From positions 1,550,001 to 1,614,000 of the forward strand of contig NZ_JASJOU010000001.1 in NCBI RefSeq assembly GCF_030068605.1: a DNA stretch of 64,000 bases, given 5' to 3'. The notes under the pieces are model-generated. The model made no database searches. It worked only from the letters and a program-made list of their open reading frames with translations, and was not told where the DNA came from. This DNA comes from Xanthocytophaga agilis (lineage in GTDB: Bacteria > Bacteroidota > Bacteroidia > Cytophagales > 172606-1). Position numbers and translations under genes: made by a program. Shown piece by piece: positions 47,596 to 56,865 of this stretch; positions within the stretch are counted from its first letter, which is position 1; each line of letters opens with the position of its first letter.

Positions 47596-49230
47596 ATGGT
47601 ATCTTATATGACGTTAAAAACCTTTGTACGCCAGAATGGCATTGTCCTATCAGCAGCCCTTGTTGGGATTCTGATTATACTATCCGCAGTAACGGTCTTT
47701 TATAACCGATATATAATGTCTACTACGACTTATGCTCAGAAACTGTCTGAAGCGATTTTATCGCATTCTATGGAAGTTCAGAACCAGGGTCTGGTAAACT
47801 ATGACAAAAACCTTCGTGGATTTGGCATTACAAAGGACGATGGCTTTATAGGCCATATTGGCTATAATGTCAGTGCTTCACAACGTGTAGCCGATACACT
47901 GGCCAAAATTATTACAGAACAGAAAGCGCTTATGCCTGAATCTACGGTTAAGCTGGACTCATTTCTAACTTCTCTGGCAGAAGTAAAGGGTGTTTTGAAA
48001 AATTACCACCAGTTTGGCCAGGGTATGATTGAGATGCTAAAAGTAGACAGTACAGAGGACTTTAAACGTGCATTGGCTGAAGACAGAGGGTCACGTACAT
48101 GGGGCGCATGGAATAGCCTGCACGTACGACTGGAAACATTTGAACACGCAGTTGCACAAAAAGCGCAAATGGACTATGATACAGCTGTTAGCCGTAATGC
48201 CTGGATACAGGTATTACTCCTTATTATGGGATTACCCACTCTCTACTGGATTATCAATATTCTTAAGAAACAAAGTAAAGATCAGCAAGCCTTACTCAAA
48301 GAACTTCAGGAGACCAATCAACAATATCTGTTTCATCCAGGTCATGAACATAGCCGGAATGTGATAGAAGAATCTATGGAAAATCTGAAAAAGGCAGCTG
48401 TGTTTATAAAGAAAATTACAGAAGAAGAGGAAGCACACTGGGAAGGATTAAATGACTCTAATCAGGCGTTAAACCAAAATAACCTGGTAGGCGAACTACA
48501 GAAAATGCAGAAACGCATGAAGGAAGTGAAAAAAGAAGATACGCAACGTAACTGGACCAATGAAGGTCTAAACTTTATGGGTGAACTGTTACGTAAAGAA
48601 ACTGATCTGGATACACTGACAAATGCCATCATCTCAGAACTGGTTAAATACATTGGCGCTAATCAGGGTGGTTTATTTTTGCTGGCAGGCGATGATGACA
48701 AACCATATCTGGAGCTTAAGGCAGCCTATGCTTATAACCGGAAAAAATACCTTTACAGAGAGGTTGCTATCGGAGAAGGGCTTGTAGGACAGGCAGTACT
48801 TGAAAAAGACTATATATACCTGACAGATATTCCTCAGGATTACCTTAAGATTACTTCCGGATTGGGTATGGCTAACCCTACCTGCCTGCTTATCATGCCT
48901 ATGAAGGTAAATGACAATGTACAGGGTGTAATCGAGCTTGCCTCTTTTGAGAAACTGGAAAGTTATAAGATTGCATTTATCGAAAAACTAGCCCAGCAGA
49001 TGGCATCGACAATTGTTTCTGTCAGAACCAATGAACGGACACGGCAATTACTGGACGATAGTCAGCAACAGGCAGAGGAAATGAAGTCACAGGAAGAAGA
49101 AATGCGTCAGAATATGGAAGAGCTGGCTGCTACCCAGGAAGAAATGTTCCGGAAAGAACAGGAGTATCTAAACCAGATTCAGGAATTACAGGATGCACTG
49201 CGTTCACTACAGGAAAGAGAAACTGCTTAG
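47596..49230 (+). CDS. Membrane receptor with GAF domain and long coiled coil, no kinase
   Basis: A 544-residue protein. Two transmembrane helices (about residues 16-36, VLSAALVGILIILSAVTVFY, and about 200-218) flank an extracytoplasmic four-helix-type sensor region. A cytoplasmic coiled coil then leads to a GAF domain at about residues 325-480 (LDTLTNAIISELVKYIGANQ, GEGLVGQAVLEKDYIYLTDI, MPMKVNDNVQGVIELASFEK). The last 60 residues are a heptad coiled coil (EEMRQNMEELAATQEEMFRK). There is no kinase, cyclase or other output domain, so it must signal through a partner. This architecture recurs in Cytophagales. The partner is unknown. Confidence 0.85.
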   Translation: MVSYMTLKTFVRQNGIVLSAALVGILIILSAVTVFYNRYIMSTTTYAQKLSEAILSHSMEVQNQGLVNYDKNLRGFGITKDDGFIGHIGYNVSASQRVADTLAKIITEQKALMPESTVKLDSFLTSLAEVKGVLKNYHQFGQGMIEMLKVDSTEDFKRALAEDRGSRTWGAWNSLHVRLETFEHAVAQKAQMDYDTAVSRNAWIQVLLLIMGLPTLYWIINILKKQSKDQQALLKELQETNQQYLFHPGHEHSRNVIEESMENLKKAAVFIKKITEEEEAHWEGLNDSNQALNQNNLVGELQKMQKRMKEVKKEDTQRNWTNEGLNFMGELLRKETDLDTLTNAIISELVKYIGANQGGLFLLAGDDDKPYLELKAAYAYNRKKYLYREVAIGEGLVGQAVLEKDYIYLTDIPQDYLKITSGLGMANPTCLLIMPMKVNDNVQGVIELASFEKLESYKIAFIEKLAQQMASTIVSVRTNERTRQLLDDSQQQAEEMKSQEEEMRQNMEELAATQEEMFRKEQEYLNQIQELQDALRSLQERETA

Positions 49231-49254
49231 CTTATAAATTATTCAGATCTTACC

Positions 49255-49282
49255 AAGGCCTACAAATGTAGGCCTTTTTTTT
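49255..49282 (+). terminator. Terminator after the GAF receptor gene
   Basis: A perfect 10-base-pair stem (AAGGCCTACA with TGTAGGCCTT) with a very short loop is followed by a run of T. It lies 25 bases after the stop. Confidence 0.88.
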
Positions 49283-49300
49283 GATCGTATTAAGCAACCA

Positions 49301-50383
49301 TCATGAAAACAGCCAGAGCTGGCCTGATTTATCGGCTTGTAACGGATCAGAAGAAACGTCTTCGAAGTTGGAGATGGAGATTCCTAACAATCGTATAGGT
49401 TTGGATTCAGGCTCTGTCTTTTCCAAGAGTTGCAGAGCAATTGTATAAATGGTTGAGACATCGACAAGAGGTATAGCAAAAGACTGGCTCCGGGTGATCT
49501 GAGAGAAGTCGTTGTATTTAATTTTTAAGGTCAGGGTTCTTCCTTTGGCATTGCTTCGTTGCAGACGTTCTATCAGCTTCTGACTGATAGTATACAATTC
49601 AGCATCCATCTGTGCTAGCTGGGTCAGATCCTCAGGAAAGGTATCTTCTACACCCAATGATTTTCGTTCACGAAACGGCTGTACAGGCCTTTCATCAATG
49701 CCACGTACAATTCTGTAGTAGAATGAACCCATCTTACCAAAGATTCGGATTAACTCAACTTCAGATAACCTTTTCAGATCAGCACCTGTGTGTAAATGCA
49801 TACTCTTCATTTTACGGGCAGTCACTTCTCCTACCCCAAAAAACTTCTCCACAGGCAGCTTCTCCATAAAAGTTTCAATCTTGGAAGGGCCAATAAAAGT
49901 AATCCCATTGGGTTTTTGCATACCTGAAGCAATCTTAGCCACAAATTTATTTACGGAAACCCCAGCTGAGGCTGTAAGATGAAGCTCACTAAAAATAAAT
50001 GCTCGAATCTGTTCCGCAATTTCCATAGCAGAGCCTATCTGCAACTTATCAGTAGTCACATCCAGATACGCTTCATCCAGTGAGAGAGGCTCAATCAGGT
50101 CTGTATAACGCCTGAAAATTTCCCGTATTTCCAAGGAAATAGCTTTATAAACATCAAACCGCGGGTATACAAAGATGGCATGCGGACATAACTGACGAGC
50201 TTTTCCAGCAGACATAGCAGAGTGTACTCCATATCGACGTGCCTCATAACTGGCTGTAGCCACAACACCTCTCCCTTCCGGTGAACCACCTACAATTACC
50301 GGCCTGCCACGATACTGCGGAAAGTCCCGTTGCTCAACAGAGGCATAGAAAGCATCCATATCTATATGTATAATCTTCCGCAT
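49301..50383 (-). CDS. dinB: DNA polymerase IV
   Basis: A 360-residue Y-family translesion polymerase. The catalytic carboxylates are in IDMDAFYASVEQRD near residue 7 and SLDEAYLDVT near residue 103. The steric-gate region and finger motif VVATASYEARRYGVHSAM are present. The little-finger domain covers the C-terminal 110 residues. The C-terminus ends in GQLWLFS, which fits the QLxLF clamp-binding peptide. It copies past damaged bases and extends mispaired ends. An ACTAGT site lies 20 bases before the start, as also found around umuD. Confidence 0.95.
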   Translation of the reverse strand: MRKIIHIDMDAFYASVEQRDFPQYRGRPVIVGGSPEGRGVVATASYEARRYGVHSAMSAGKARQLCPHAIFVYPRFDVYKAISLEIREIFRRYTDLIEPLSLDEAYLDVTTDKLQIGSAMEIAEQIRAFIFSELHLTASAGVSVNKFVAKIASGMQKPNGITFIGPSKIETFMEKLPVEKFFGVGEVTARKMKSMHLHTGADLKRLSEVELIRIFGKMGSFYYRIVRGIDERPVQPFRERKSLGVEDTFPEDLTQLAQMDAELYTISQKLIERLQRSNAKGRTLTLKIKYNDFSQITRSQSFAIPLVDVSTIYTIALQLLEKTEPESKPIRLLGISISNFEDVSSDPLQADKSGQLWLFS

Positions 50384-50963
50384 ATCAGCAGGTTAATGCA
50401 TACTAGTGTTCTTCTGTCAATTAAAAAAATACTTACTCACAAAAATAGCGAATAAACCTCGCGTTCTAACAGCATTCTTTATTCTTTACTATCAAGTTCT
50501 TAGTATTTCTCCTGCTGTTTTCTATCACTGGGCTAAAACTTTATAAATTAATAGATATTGTATAAAAAATAAAACGAAGCTTTATTCGCCGTTTTGTAAA
50601 ATCTCATTCTGGCACAATAGAAAGGTACTATAAAGGTATGTTGTCTGATACATACCATTTTCAGAAATCACCTCTGACTTTTGTATGTAATAATTTATAC
50701 TAAAGTTATGTGAAGCCGTTAAAAAAGAGGCTGCTATCTCAACCACAAACAGATTATCTATTAAGAAGTTCTCTGTAATAAAATATATCTTTTTATCTAT
50801 ATAGTTCACCTTTATATTCGCATATTGTATTAGTGTAAACATTGATTTTCAGCAGGCTATAGTCTAACTACAGAAATTCTACCAAAAAGCAAATTACAAC
50901 ATTCTGGTTACTAAAGATAGTACAATCTTACTGAGGTGAGTGACCATACCCATACCCACATCA
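50384..50963. other. Divergent intergenic region between dinB and a TPR kinase-like gene
   Basis: This AT-rich stretch of 580 bases contains the dinB promoter region, with an ACTAGT palindrome at 50402-50407. Short open frames in it lack protein character. No RNA gene was recognised. Confidence 0.45.
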
Positions 50964-52505
50964 ATGAAGCATTTCTACCTTCTATTTATATTCATCTATC
51001 TGTCAGGATATGCCCAGATACTATCACAGGATAGTTTGAAACAGGAATTTCTCCATACAAAAGCCCATCAATACGAAACCTTTTTTGAAACGTTGGATGC
51101 ACGCCTCACTCAACTTCCGATGAAAGAGGCATTGTCAATTGTACGTATCCTACAAAATGCTGGCAATTCGGATAATCCGGAAAAACTACAACATTATATC
51201 ACTCAATCGTTGTTTCGTATTCATTATCAACAAAAAAACTATCTCCTGGCAGATAGTCTGCTGCAAAAAGATCTGATCCATACAAAAAAATACCATCTTA
51301 TATCCGAACACGCAGAAACACTCCTAAACCTGGGAATGGTTTATAATACGCTCTATAAATATTCAGAGGCAACCCAATACATGCAACAAGCCTATCATCA
51401 GTTCTCTAGCCAGAATAAAAAAGCAAGAGCTGCTACAGCTCTGTATGAGTTAGGCAACCTGTGTCTCAAAATGCCAGAGCGAGATTGTGAAGAATATTTT
51501 CAGAAAGCACTGGCGTTGGGAGGTGATTCATTAAAGAGAGTATATCACATCAGCAGTCTCAATACACTCGGATTAATCCAGAGTGGTAATAAAAGATATT
51601 CTCAATCACTTTCTTATTATCAGAAGGCCCTTGATCTAGCCGCTGCTACACATGATTCGGCCTGGATGGGTATAGTAAGAGGGAACATAGGGTTTGTATT
51701 ACTTCAGACAGGCAGAGAGGATGAAGCCTTAGCTTATCTGCTGGAAGATATGGAGAGTGGTCTACAGCATAACGAGCTTTTATCAGCTGCTGCTGCTGCT
51801 GTGTCTATCAGTAAAATCTATCGGGACAAGAATCAACCAGACCTGGCAAAGAAATACTTGCTTCAGGGTATCGAACTTACCCAAAAAGTTGGCTTTCTGC
51901 CCGTACTCAAGCCTATGTATAAGGAACTGGCCTCTATCTATGAACAGGAAAAGCAGTATACAGAGGCTATAAAATACCTTCATCTGCAAATTCAGTTAAA
52001 CGATTCGCTAGCCAAAAAGAGAAGAGAAATAGATGTTATCAAGATGCAATCCTCCTTTGATCTGCAGAAAAAAGAGAATGAAGTAAAAAACCTGACAGAA
52101 GAAAATGCACGACAGAAGCATCTTACAGTAATTGTCATCACCGGACTTACATTATGCCTTCTGCTGGTCATTTTAACATTACGAATCCGACAGAAAATCA
52201 AAATAAACCAACTACTGATCAGACAAAAAACAGATCTGGAAAACGAAGTTACTAATCGTACGCATACCTTACTGGAATATAATCACCAGCTTAAAGAGTT
52301 TTCCTTTATGACAGCTCATAACCTGCGCCGGCCTGTAGCTATGATATTGGGTTTGGGTCAGGTACTTCGATTACCAGATAATAAACCAGATGAAGAAAGG
52401 CTATATATCGAAAAGCTTATAGATACAACAAATGAACTGGATCTTGTACTAAAACAGATGAATGGCCTTCTCGAAAAGAAACAAGACTCAGTGATTGACA
52501 ACTAA
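50964..52505 (+). CDS. TPR-repeat histidine-kinase-like protein without ATPase domain
   Basis: A 513-residue membrane protein from the ATG at 50964. A GTG eight codons upstream is a weaker start. It has a signal segment (FYLLFIFIYLSGYAQILSQ), about seven TPR-like repeats (residues 60-370, including SSLNTLGLIQSGNKRYSQSL), a transmembrane helix (LTVIVITGLTLCLLLVILTL) and a HisKA helix with phosphoacceptor MTAHNLRRPVAMILGLG near residue 452. The protein ends about 50 residues after that helix, where an ATPase domain of roughly 110 residues should follow. No such coding exists downstream in any frame. It could be phosphorylated in trans or act as a decoy, or it may be a truncated gene. Confidence 0.85.
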   Translation: MKHFYLLFIFIYLSGYAQILSQDSLKQEFLHTKAHQYETFFETLDARLTQLPMKEALSIVRILQNAGNSDNPEKLQHYITQSLFRIHYQQKNYLLADSLLQKDLIHTKKYHLISEHAETLLNLGMVYNTLYKYSEATQYMQQAYHQFSSQNKKARAATALYELGNLCLKMPERDCEEYFQKALALGGDSLKRVYHISSLNTLGLIQSGNKRYSQSLSYYQKALDLAAATHDSAWMGIVRGNIGFVLLQTGREDEALAYLLEDMESGLQHNELLSAAAAAVSISKIYRDKNQPDLAKKYLLQGIELTQKVGFLPVLKPMYKELASIYEQEKQYTEAIKYLHLQIQLNDSLAKKRREIDVIKMQSSFDLQKKENEVKNLTEENARQKHLTVIVITGLTLCLLLVILTLRIRQKIKINQLLIRQKTDLENEVTNRTHTLLEYNHQLKEFSFMTAHNLRRPVAMILGLGQVLRLPDNKPDEERLYIEKLIDTTNELDLVLKQMNGLLEKKQDSVIDN

Positions 52506-52559
52506 TCTATTCATGTGGCTTTTGCCTGAAGTATTTCCTATCTGCTATCCCAAAAACAA

Positions 52560-52590
52560 AAATTCTCCGAGGGAGACCTTCGGAGAATTT
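52560..52590 (+). terminator. Hairpin after the TPR kinase-like gene
   Basis: A perfect 11-base-pair stem (AAATTCTCCGA with TCGGAGAATTT) has a nine-base loop, 54 bases past the stop. There is no long T-run, so its strength is uncertain. Confidence 0.65.
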
Positions 52591-53331
52591 CAGTAACAAA
52601 CCACTTACAACCTAAATTCGTATTTTTATATTTGTATCAGACTTTATGTCTGAGGATATATCTGCTTGACTTACAATAAATACAAAGATACTACATTCAC
52701 ACCTCCTTTGTAAAGTCATAATTTACTCATTACCATACACATATGCTTTCCTGTCAGATTTTTGAAACAAAAACATTTTATACCTTAAAATACTGATAAA
52801 TAAGCAGATATATACTTTTTTTGAACAAAAGAGAATAGTCGAAATTCAAAAAAGACTGCATCGTACTGCATTCTGACAACATATCTTACATTCCCAATTT
52901 TATATTGCTATGCTTTTACACTTTGTAACAGGTCACCTTCGCTAAAAAATCCAATCGGCAAAACTTGCATAAAGAACTGATTGTCTTACAAGTAGTAGCA
53001 GGTCTCATTATGTTTTTTCCAACAAACAGTCAATTAGTTTTCTTCAACTGATCAATCATCTTACTATTATCAAAAATAAAAGACAGGTTCGCTGCAAAGA
53101 TCTTTTTGTCAGATTGAATGAGCTAGGAGATTAATATAAAAAGAAGACAGATTTTTTTATTAGAATTAGATACTTGATCGCTAATTTTTTATCCTATAAA
53201 TACTATGTTTATCCATATTAAATTTATAAACATTAATTTTTTATCGAATAATCATAAGCAAACAGTTTTTATAAATTAAATGGAAGACCTTATCTCTGAA
53301 ATATGTTAATTTTTAGTCTGACAGCAAATAT

Positions 53332-53381
53332 AGAATGACAGTGTCGAAAATCGGTATACCGATTTTCGACACTGTCATTCT
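53332..53381. repeat. Perfect 50-base palindrome with no spacer
   Basis: The halves 53332-53356 and 53357-53381 are exact reverse complements centred on GGTATACC. The next bases outward (53331 and 53382) no longer pair. It lies in the gene-free gap, 185 bases beyond the stop of the candidate immunity gene. There is no T-run, so a simple terminator is not the obvious reading. A protein-binding or recombination site, or an element end, is possible. Confidence 0.9.
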
Positions 53382-53566
53382 CAAATAATTCTACACTAAG
53401 TGGAACATTTTATTAAGCTCCAAAATCTTCTTTTAAACTTTTTGATTACCTAATATCCTCTTTATAACTTTTTGGATAGATCAAATCATAAATATCTCTT
53501 TGAGCCTTTAGATAACTAATGATACGTGTAACAATACCATCCATTATACTATAAACTACGTTACAA

Positions 53567-54088
53567 TCATTGATTACCGAATGTAAACAAATCGCCTCCT
53601 TTTTCAGTACATCGAACAAATATTTGATTAGGAATACTATCTCTAAAGCTTATACTTGTTGTTAAGTTACAATCTTCTCTACTATCAAAAATTAGTTTAT
53701 CTCTTTCAATACGAGTAGGTCCATCTGTAGCTCCTCCTACATAATAAAAGCCAAGTTTTTCTTGATTGCTATTGTAAATAGTAACAACGCAAGACCCATG
53801 TTGTGTAAGTTCCGATGAACCACTAAAATGGATCTCTTTTAAGAATCTAAGGCTATCTCCATTTATAGTTTGTATACTGCCAAGATAAGTGATAATATAA
53901 TCGTCCACGCTTTCATTTTTGGGGCTTCTAGCTTTGAAAGTATAGTCTATGCCTATCTTATTTTCTTGTAAAACTAATTTTTCAATTCTCTCATCATATT
54001 CTTCTTTGCTCTTCTTAGCAGAAGAATTGCAACCCATAAAGAAATAATAAGACACAATAATGATAAATAATAAAGCTTTTCTATTCAT
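53567..54088 (-). CDS. Lipoprotein, candidate immunity protein for the RHS-tip toxin
   Basis: A 173-residue lipoprotein with lipobox FFMGC and a charged region just after it. The remainder is beta-rich (IGIDYTFKARSPKNESVDDY, GSCVVTIYNSNQEKLGFYYV) with Cys residues near positions 108, 150 and 169. I do not recognise the family. It lies nine bases downstream of the RHS-tip gene on the same strand. The predicted toxin attacks peptidoglycan, so a periplasm-facing lipoprotein is the kind of product expected to protect the producer. The immunity role is inferred from position and location. Confidence 0.7.
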   Translation of the reverse strand: MNRKALLFIIIVSYYFFMGCNSSAKKSKEEYDERIEKLVLQENKIGIDYTFKARSPKNESVDDYIITYLGSIQTINGDSLRFLKEIHFSGSSELTQHGSCVVTIYNSNQEKLGFYYVGGATDGPTRIERDKLIFDSREDCNLTTSISFRDSIPNQIFVRCTEKGGDLFTFGNQ

Positions 54089-54097
54089 AACATTATA

Positions 54098-55099
54098 TTA
54101 TTTTCCTGATTGATAATTTTCAGGCTTTGGAGCTATAGCCTCGTTATACATTGTTGTAATATATTTTTGATACTCTTTTACACCTCCTCCATTATAATTA
54201 CCAGCAGCTTGAAGCCAACCTTTGAAGTCATATGTAGTAGTTGTAATTCCATTCTTGTTATCATATTTTACATCAATACCTTTTCTAAAACCTTTCCCTA
54301 CAAGTATGCGTATACCATAATATAAAGAATTTGTCTCATTCAATTCTGTATCTCTTTTTAGGCCCATTGGTTCTTTTTGCTTATATGTTTTCTCCCAATC
54401 ACCAGGATTATTTGCAGTTAATATATCATGTCTTGTTGTTCCAGCATGTGATTCCTGAATTGCCATTGCTTTGACAAGAGTTGGATCTAAATCTGGTAGT
54501 TTTCGAAGTTCATCAGAAGGAATAGCATTTCCACCTTCAGTAAAGACATTATCCAATCGTCCAGAATTTTTTGCTTGATTAAAATATCCTGTTCTTGCGG
54601 CAATTAAGTAATCATTTTCCTGATACTCTGGTGCTGTTGTAGATTCATTGGTTTGGGTTCTTTCTGTTATAAGCTTAGGCATAGGAACTTCTTTCCAGCC
54701 CTTGTTACCCATTTTGGGGTCCTGTACATCATCATGAACTTGAATATATGTTTTGAATTCAGTATTACTTTTGATTCTATGAACCTCTTCTCCATTTTTA
54801 TTGAAATAAACAATATCTTCAGGTCCCATGCCATCAGGATCAATAAAGCGTAAGGGATTATCAAAAGCATAATTGTAAGGGGAGTGTCTACGCATTAGAT
54901 CTGCCAATGGATCAACAACATACCACCTACCTAATTGCGCATCATACATCCTAGCCCCATAATCCATCCAGTTCAATCCAAACTCTTCCTGTTTCTCTTT
55001 TCCATTGTACTGAAACTTGTCATTAGGAATGCCCTGCGTCTCAATACCAGCCAGATTTAATCCCCATGGATTCCCGCTGAAAAGCGGGATAAACTCCAT
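54098..55099 (-). CDS. RHS core fragment with lysozyme-like C-terminal toxin tip
   Basis: A 333-residue polypeptide. Residues 24-90 are the RHS repeat-associated core ([50 protein letters not shown]). After the core the sequence is unique, as in polymorphic toxins. The last 130 residues look like a lysozyme/transglycosylase-type domain: candidate catalytic Glu216 in [12 protein letters not shown], then [16 protein letters not shown] and [20 protein letters not shown]. The large N-terminal RHS shell is absent. Upstream sequence near 55080 resembles the core only in another frame, so this is an orphan cassette or a frameshifted remnant. Confidence 0.8.
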   Translation of the reverse strand: MEFIPLFSGNPWGLNLAGIETQGIPNDKFQYNGKEKQEEFGLNWMDYGARMYDAQLGRWYVVDPLADLMRRHSPYNYAFDNPLRFIDPDGMGPEDIVYFNKNGEEVHRIKSNTEFKTYIQVHDDVQDPKMGNKGWKEVPMPKLITERTQTNESTTAPEYQENDYLIAARTGYFNQAKNSGRLDNVFTEGGNAIPSDELRKLPDLDPTLVKAMAIQESHAGTTRHDILTANNPGDWEKTYKQKEPMGLKRDTELNETNSLYYGIRILVGKGFRKGIDVKYDNKNGITTTTYDFKGWLQAAGNYNGGGVKEYQKYITTMYNEAIAPKPENYQSGK

Positions 55100-55310
55100 G
55101 ACTCTCCTGTACTATAGTCCCTTCAACTATGAGCCCTTCAACGGTTTGCCGACATATTTCGGGTTGAACTATTCTTAATTTCACAAAAAGGAGTGAATAA
55201 ATGAACTGTATGATCTGATAGATAGTATCAATCATCTGGTTTATCTCCAGGTGCAACTTTACTTCCAAGCCCAACTGGCAATGAGAACCCGCTGGGACTT
55301 GAGCTTTGTC
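55100..55310. other. Junction between the RHS fragment and the GC-richer island
   Basis: Sequence to the left is AT-rich RHS coding. To the right the base composition rises and coding of a different style begins. The junction contains a small dyad, TCCCGC-TTTTCA-GCGGGA, near 55073-55090, and a frame-shifted echo of the RHS core start. Confidence 0.5.
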
Positions 55311-55937
55311 TCAAATCAAAGACCGAATGAATTGCTCATACGGCTGAGGTATGTCAAGCCAGCTGAAATTGCCGGTAAAGGCCAGTATGATCATCATGGC
55401 AGCCACCATCCCGACGGTTGCCATTCCGATGGCTGCTCCTGCTGATCCTGTCTTTAAATAGTGAATCACAGAAACGTGTAAACTGATCGAAGCGACAGCC
55501 AAAAAATAATAAGGTATGAAAATGAACGTCGCAGGATAGTAGTTCAACCCCGCCGCCGCAAAATAAAAGTTCGTGTCCAGATGCTCGATGTACCTGCCTG
55601 AAAGAACCGCACCTACGTGGGCGATGAGAAAGAACGAAAGGTAAAGGCCTGAGTACACCTGAATTTTCTCAGCAATGGTCACAGCGTTTCTTTTGTAAAT
55701 CAACCGGATGCCTGTGACGACCTGGAACAAAACGATCAGAAGCACAAACGTTTCGACGACCGGATGGCGGTAAACGAGCCGAAACCGGTCCATTACCTGA
55801 ATATGCTTTTCGGGCCCGTCAAGTGCAAACAGGTGGTTTATCAGATGAAATGCAATGAAAACCGATAATATGACACCGCATAGGTAATGGAGCGATTTAA
55901 TCAATCCCCTTTTACCGTTTTTGTTCTGGCTTTTCAT
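55311..55937 (-). CDS. Five-helix membrane protein, possible b-type cytochrome
   Basis: A 208-residue integral membrane protein with five hydrophobic helices. Histidines sit at helix ends as in cytochrome b subunits of the succinate dehydrogenase class: HYLCGVILSVFIAFHLINHLF, RHPVVETFVLLIVLF, FLIAHVGAVLSG and SISLHVSVIHYL. I cannot name the family. It lies 75 bases after the NmrA-like gene on the same strand and is probably in its operon. Codon use is GC-richer than in genes left of 55100, which suggests acquisition from another lineage. Confidence 0.7.
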   Translation of the reverse strand: MKSQNKNGKRGLIKSLHYLCGVILSVFIAFHLINHLFALDGPEKHIQVMDRFRLVYRHPVVETFVLLIVLFQVVTGIRLIYKRNAVTIAEKIQVYSGLYLSFFLIAHVGAVLSGRYIEHLDTNFYFAAAGLNYYPATFIFIPYYFLAVASISLHVSVIHYLKTGSAGAAIGMATVGMVAAMMIILAFTGNFSWLDIPQPYEQFIRSLI

Positions 55938-56012
55938 TGAATAAGCGTTTGAGTTAAAGTTTTCATGATCTGCGGAATTTCAAGTGAATTGCCTGGGAAC
56001 CAGCAAGCCGGA

Positions 56013-56753
56013 CTAGCCATTGATCCAGTCGTCAAACCGGATTGTACCAGCATAAAACTCACCCTTTGGCACCAGAAGGGATTTGGGGATGGCAAAAAAC
56101 ATGTACTTGCTGTCATCGTTGGCTTTAATCGACTTTTCACCACCTTTGACAGACAGGTAACGGCTAACAAACTCGTTCATGGGCGCGCGGTCGGGTCCTG
56201 CAATTTCCACCGTGCCGTTTTTGGGCGCTTCCAATGCTAGCCGGGTAACCAATGCGGCTACGTCTTCGGCCGCGATGGGCTGGTAATCCACAGTGGAGAC
56301 GTGTACATGCTGCTCATCGGATTGTACGGCAATCAAGGTCGTGATATGCTCATGGAACTGGGTGGCACGGATGATCGTGTACGGGATGCCCGACTGCTTG
56401 ATAATATCCTCCTGCTCTTTCTTGGCGCGCAGATAGCCAATGTACAGAGCCAGGTCCGTCCCTACGATCGACAGCACCAGGTGATGTTTGATACCGGCCG
56501 CTTTTTCGGCGGCAACCAAATTATTGCCAGCCGTACGAAAGAATGCGATCGCCGTATCTTCCTCAGGAGAAGCCGAGTTAGACAGATCCACGACCACCTG
56601 GGCATTTTCCAGGGCGTCAGTAATGCCTTCACCCGTGAAGGCATTGATACCGGTGGAAGGAGAAGCTACGATTACCTCGTGTCCCAGCCGCCGCAGTTTT
56701 TCACTCACATTCGAGCCGATCAGCCCTGTGCCGCCAATGATTACAATTTTCAT
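56013..56753 (-). CDS. NmrA-like atypical SDR, NAD(P)-binding
   Basis: A 246-residue Rossmann protein. The cofactor loop is IGGTGLIGSNVSEKLRRLGH at the N-terminus, followed by VVDLSNSASPEEDTA and the active-site-like RAKKEQEDIIKQSGIPYTII. The C-terminal half has the NmrA/atypical-SDR pattern QPIAAEDVAALVTRLALEAP. Members act as reductases or as NAD(P)-sensing regulators. It is preceded by a sigma-54 type promoter and two dyad repeats, and the gene of a sigma-54 activator is immediately upstream, so its expression is probably enhancer-dependent. Confidence 0.88.
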   Translation of the reverse strand: MKIVIIGGTGLIGSNVSEKLRRLGHEVIVASPSTGINAFTGEGITDALENAQVVVDLSNSASPEEDTAIAFFRTAGNNLVAAEKAAGIKHHLVLSIVGTDLALYIGYLRAKKEQEDIIKQSGIPYTIIRATQFHEHITTLIAVQSDEQHVHVSTVDYQPIAAEDVAALVTRLALEAPKNGTVEIAGPDRAPMNEFVSRYLSVKGGEKSIKANDDSKYMFFAIPKSLLVPKGEFYAGTIRFDDWING

Positions 56754-56799
56754 GGTTTGAAATGTTTACGTTTAAAATCGTATGGATGATTCTAAACAT

Positions 56800-56814
56800 G
56801 CTATTTCAATGCCA
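56800..56814 (-). promoter_or_regulatory. Candidate sigma-54 promoter of the NmrA-like operon
   Basis: On the reverse strand the sequence TGGCAT-TGAAA-TAGC has the invariant GG (-24) and GC (-12) with exact spacing against TGGCAC-N5-TTGC. It lies 46 bases upstream of the start at 56753. The neighbouring upstream gene encodes a sigma-54 activator. Confidence 0.6.
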
Positions 56815-56865
56815 CTTACTCAAGCACCTCTCTTTCAGTCATTTAAACTAAAATCACATATTCCA

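Larger units (their letters stand above)
52506..53566. other. Long AT-rich gap of 1.06 kb without genes
   Basis: Apart from the hairpin at 52560 and the perfect palindrome at 53332, this stretch is low-complexity AT-rich DNA with stops in every frame. It separates the ordinary genes to the left from the RHS/accessory region to the right and may mark an insertion boundary. Confidence 0.5.

Noticed and set aside
47415-47705. Open frame of 96 codons overlapping the start of the GAF receptor gene
   Set aside because: It overlaps a well-supported gene in another frame and shows no family features. The composition looks like read-through of non-coding AT-rich DNA.
53281-53566. Possible tRNA or small RNA around the perfect palindrome
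   Set aside because: There is no cloverleaf, anticodon arm or conserved T-loop. The structure is a single uninterrupted hairpin.
55041-55274. Reverse-strand frame of 77 codons just upstream of the RHS fragment
   Set aside because: Its last codons echo the RHS core in a shifted frame, and the earlier part has no known character. It is treated as junction sequence and not as a gene.
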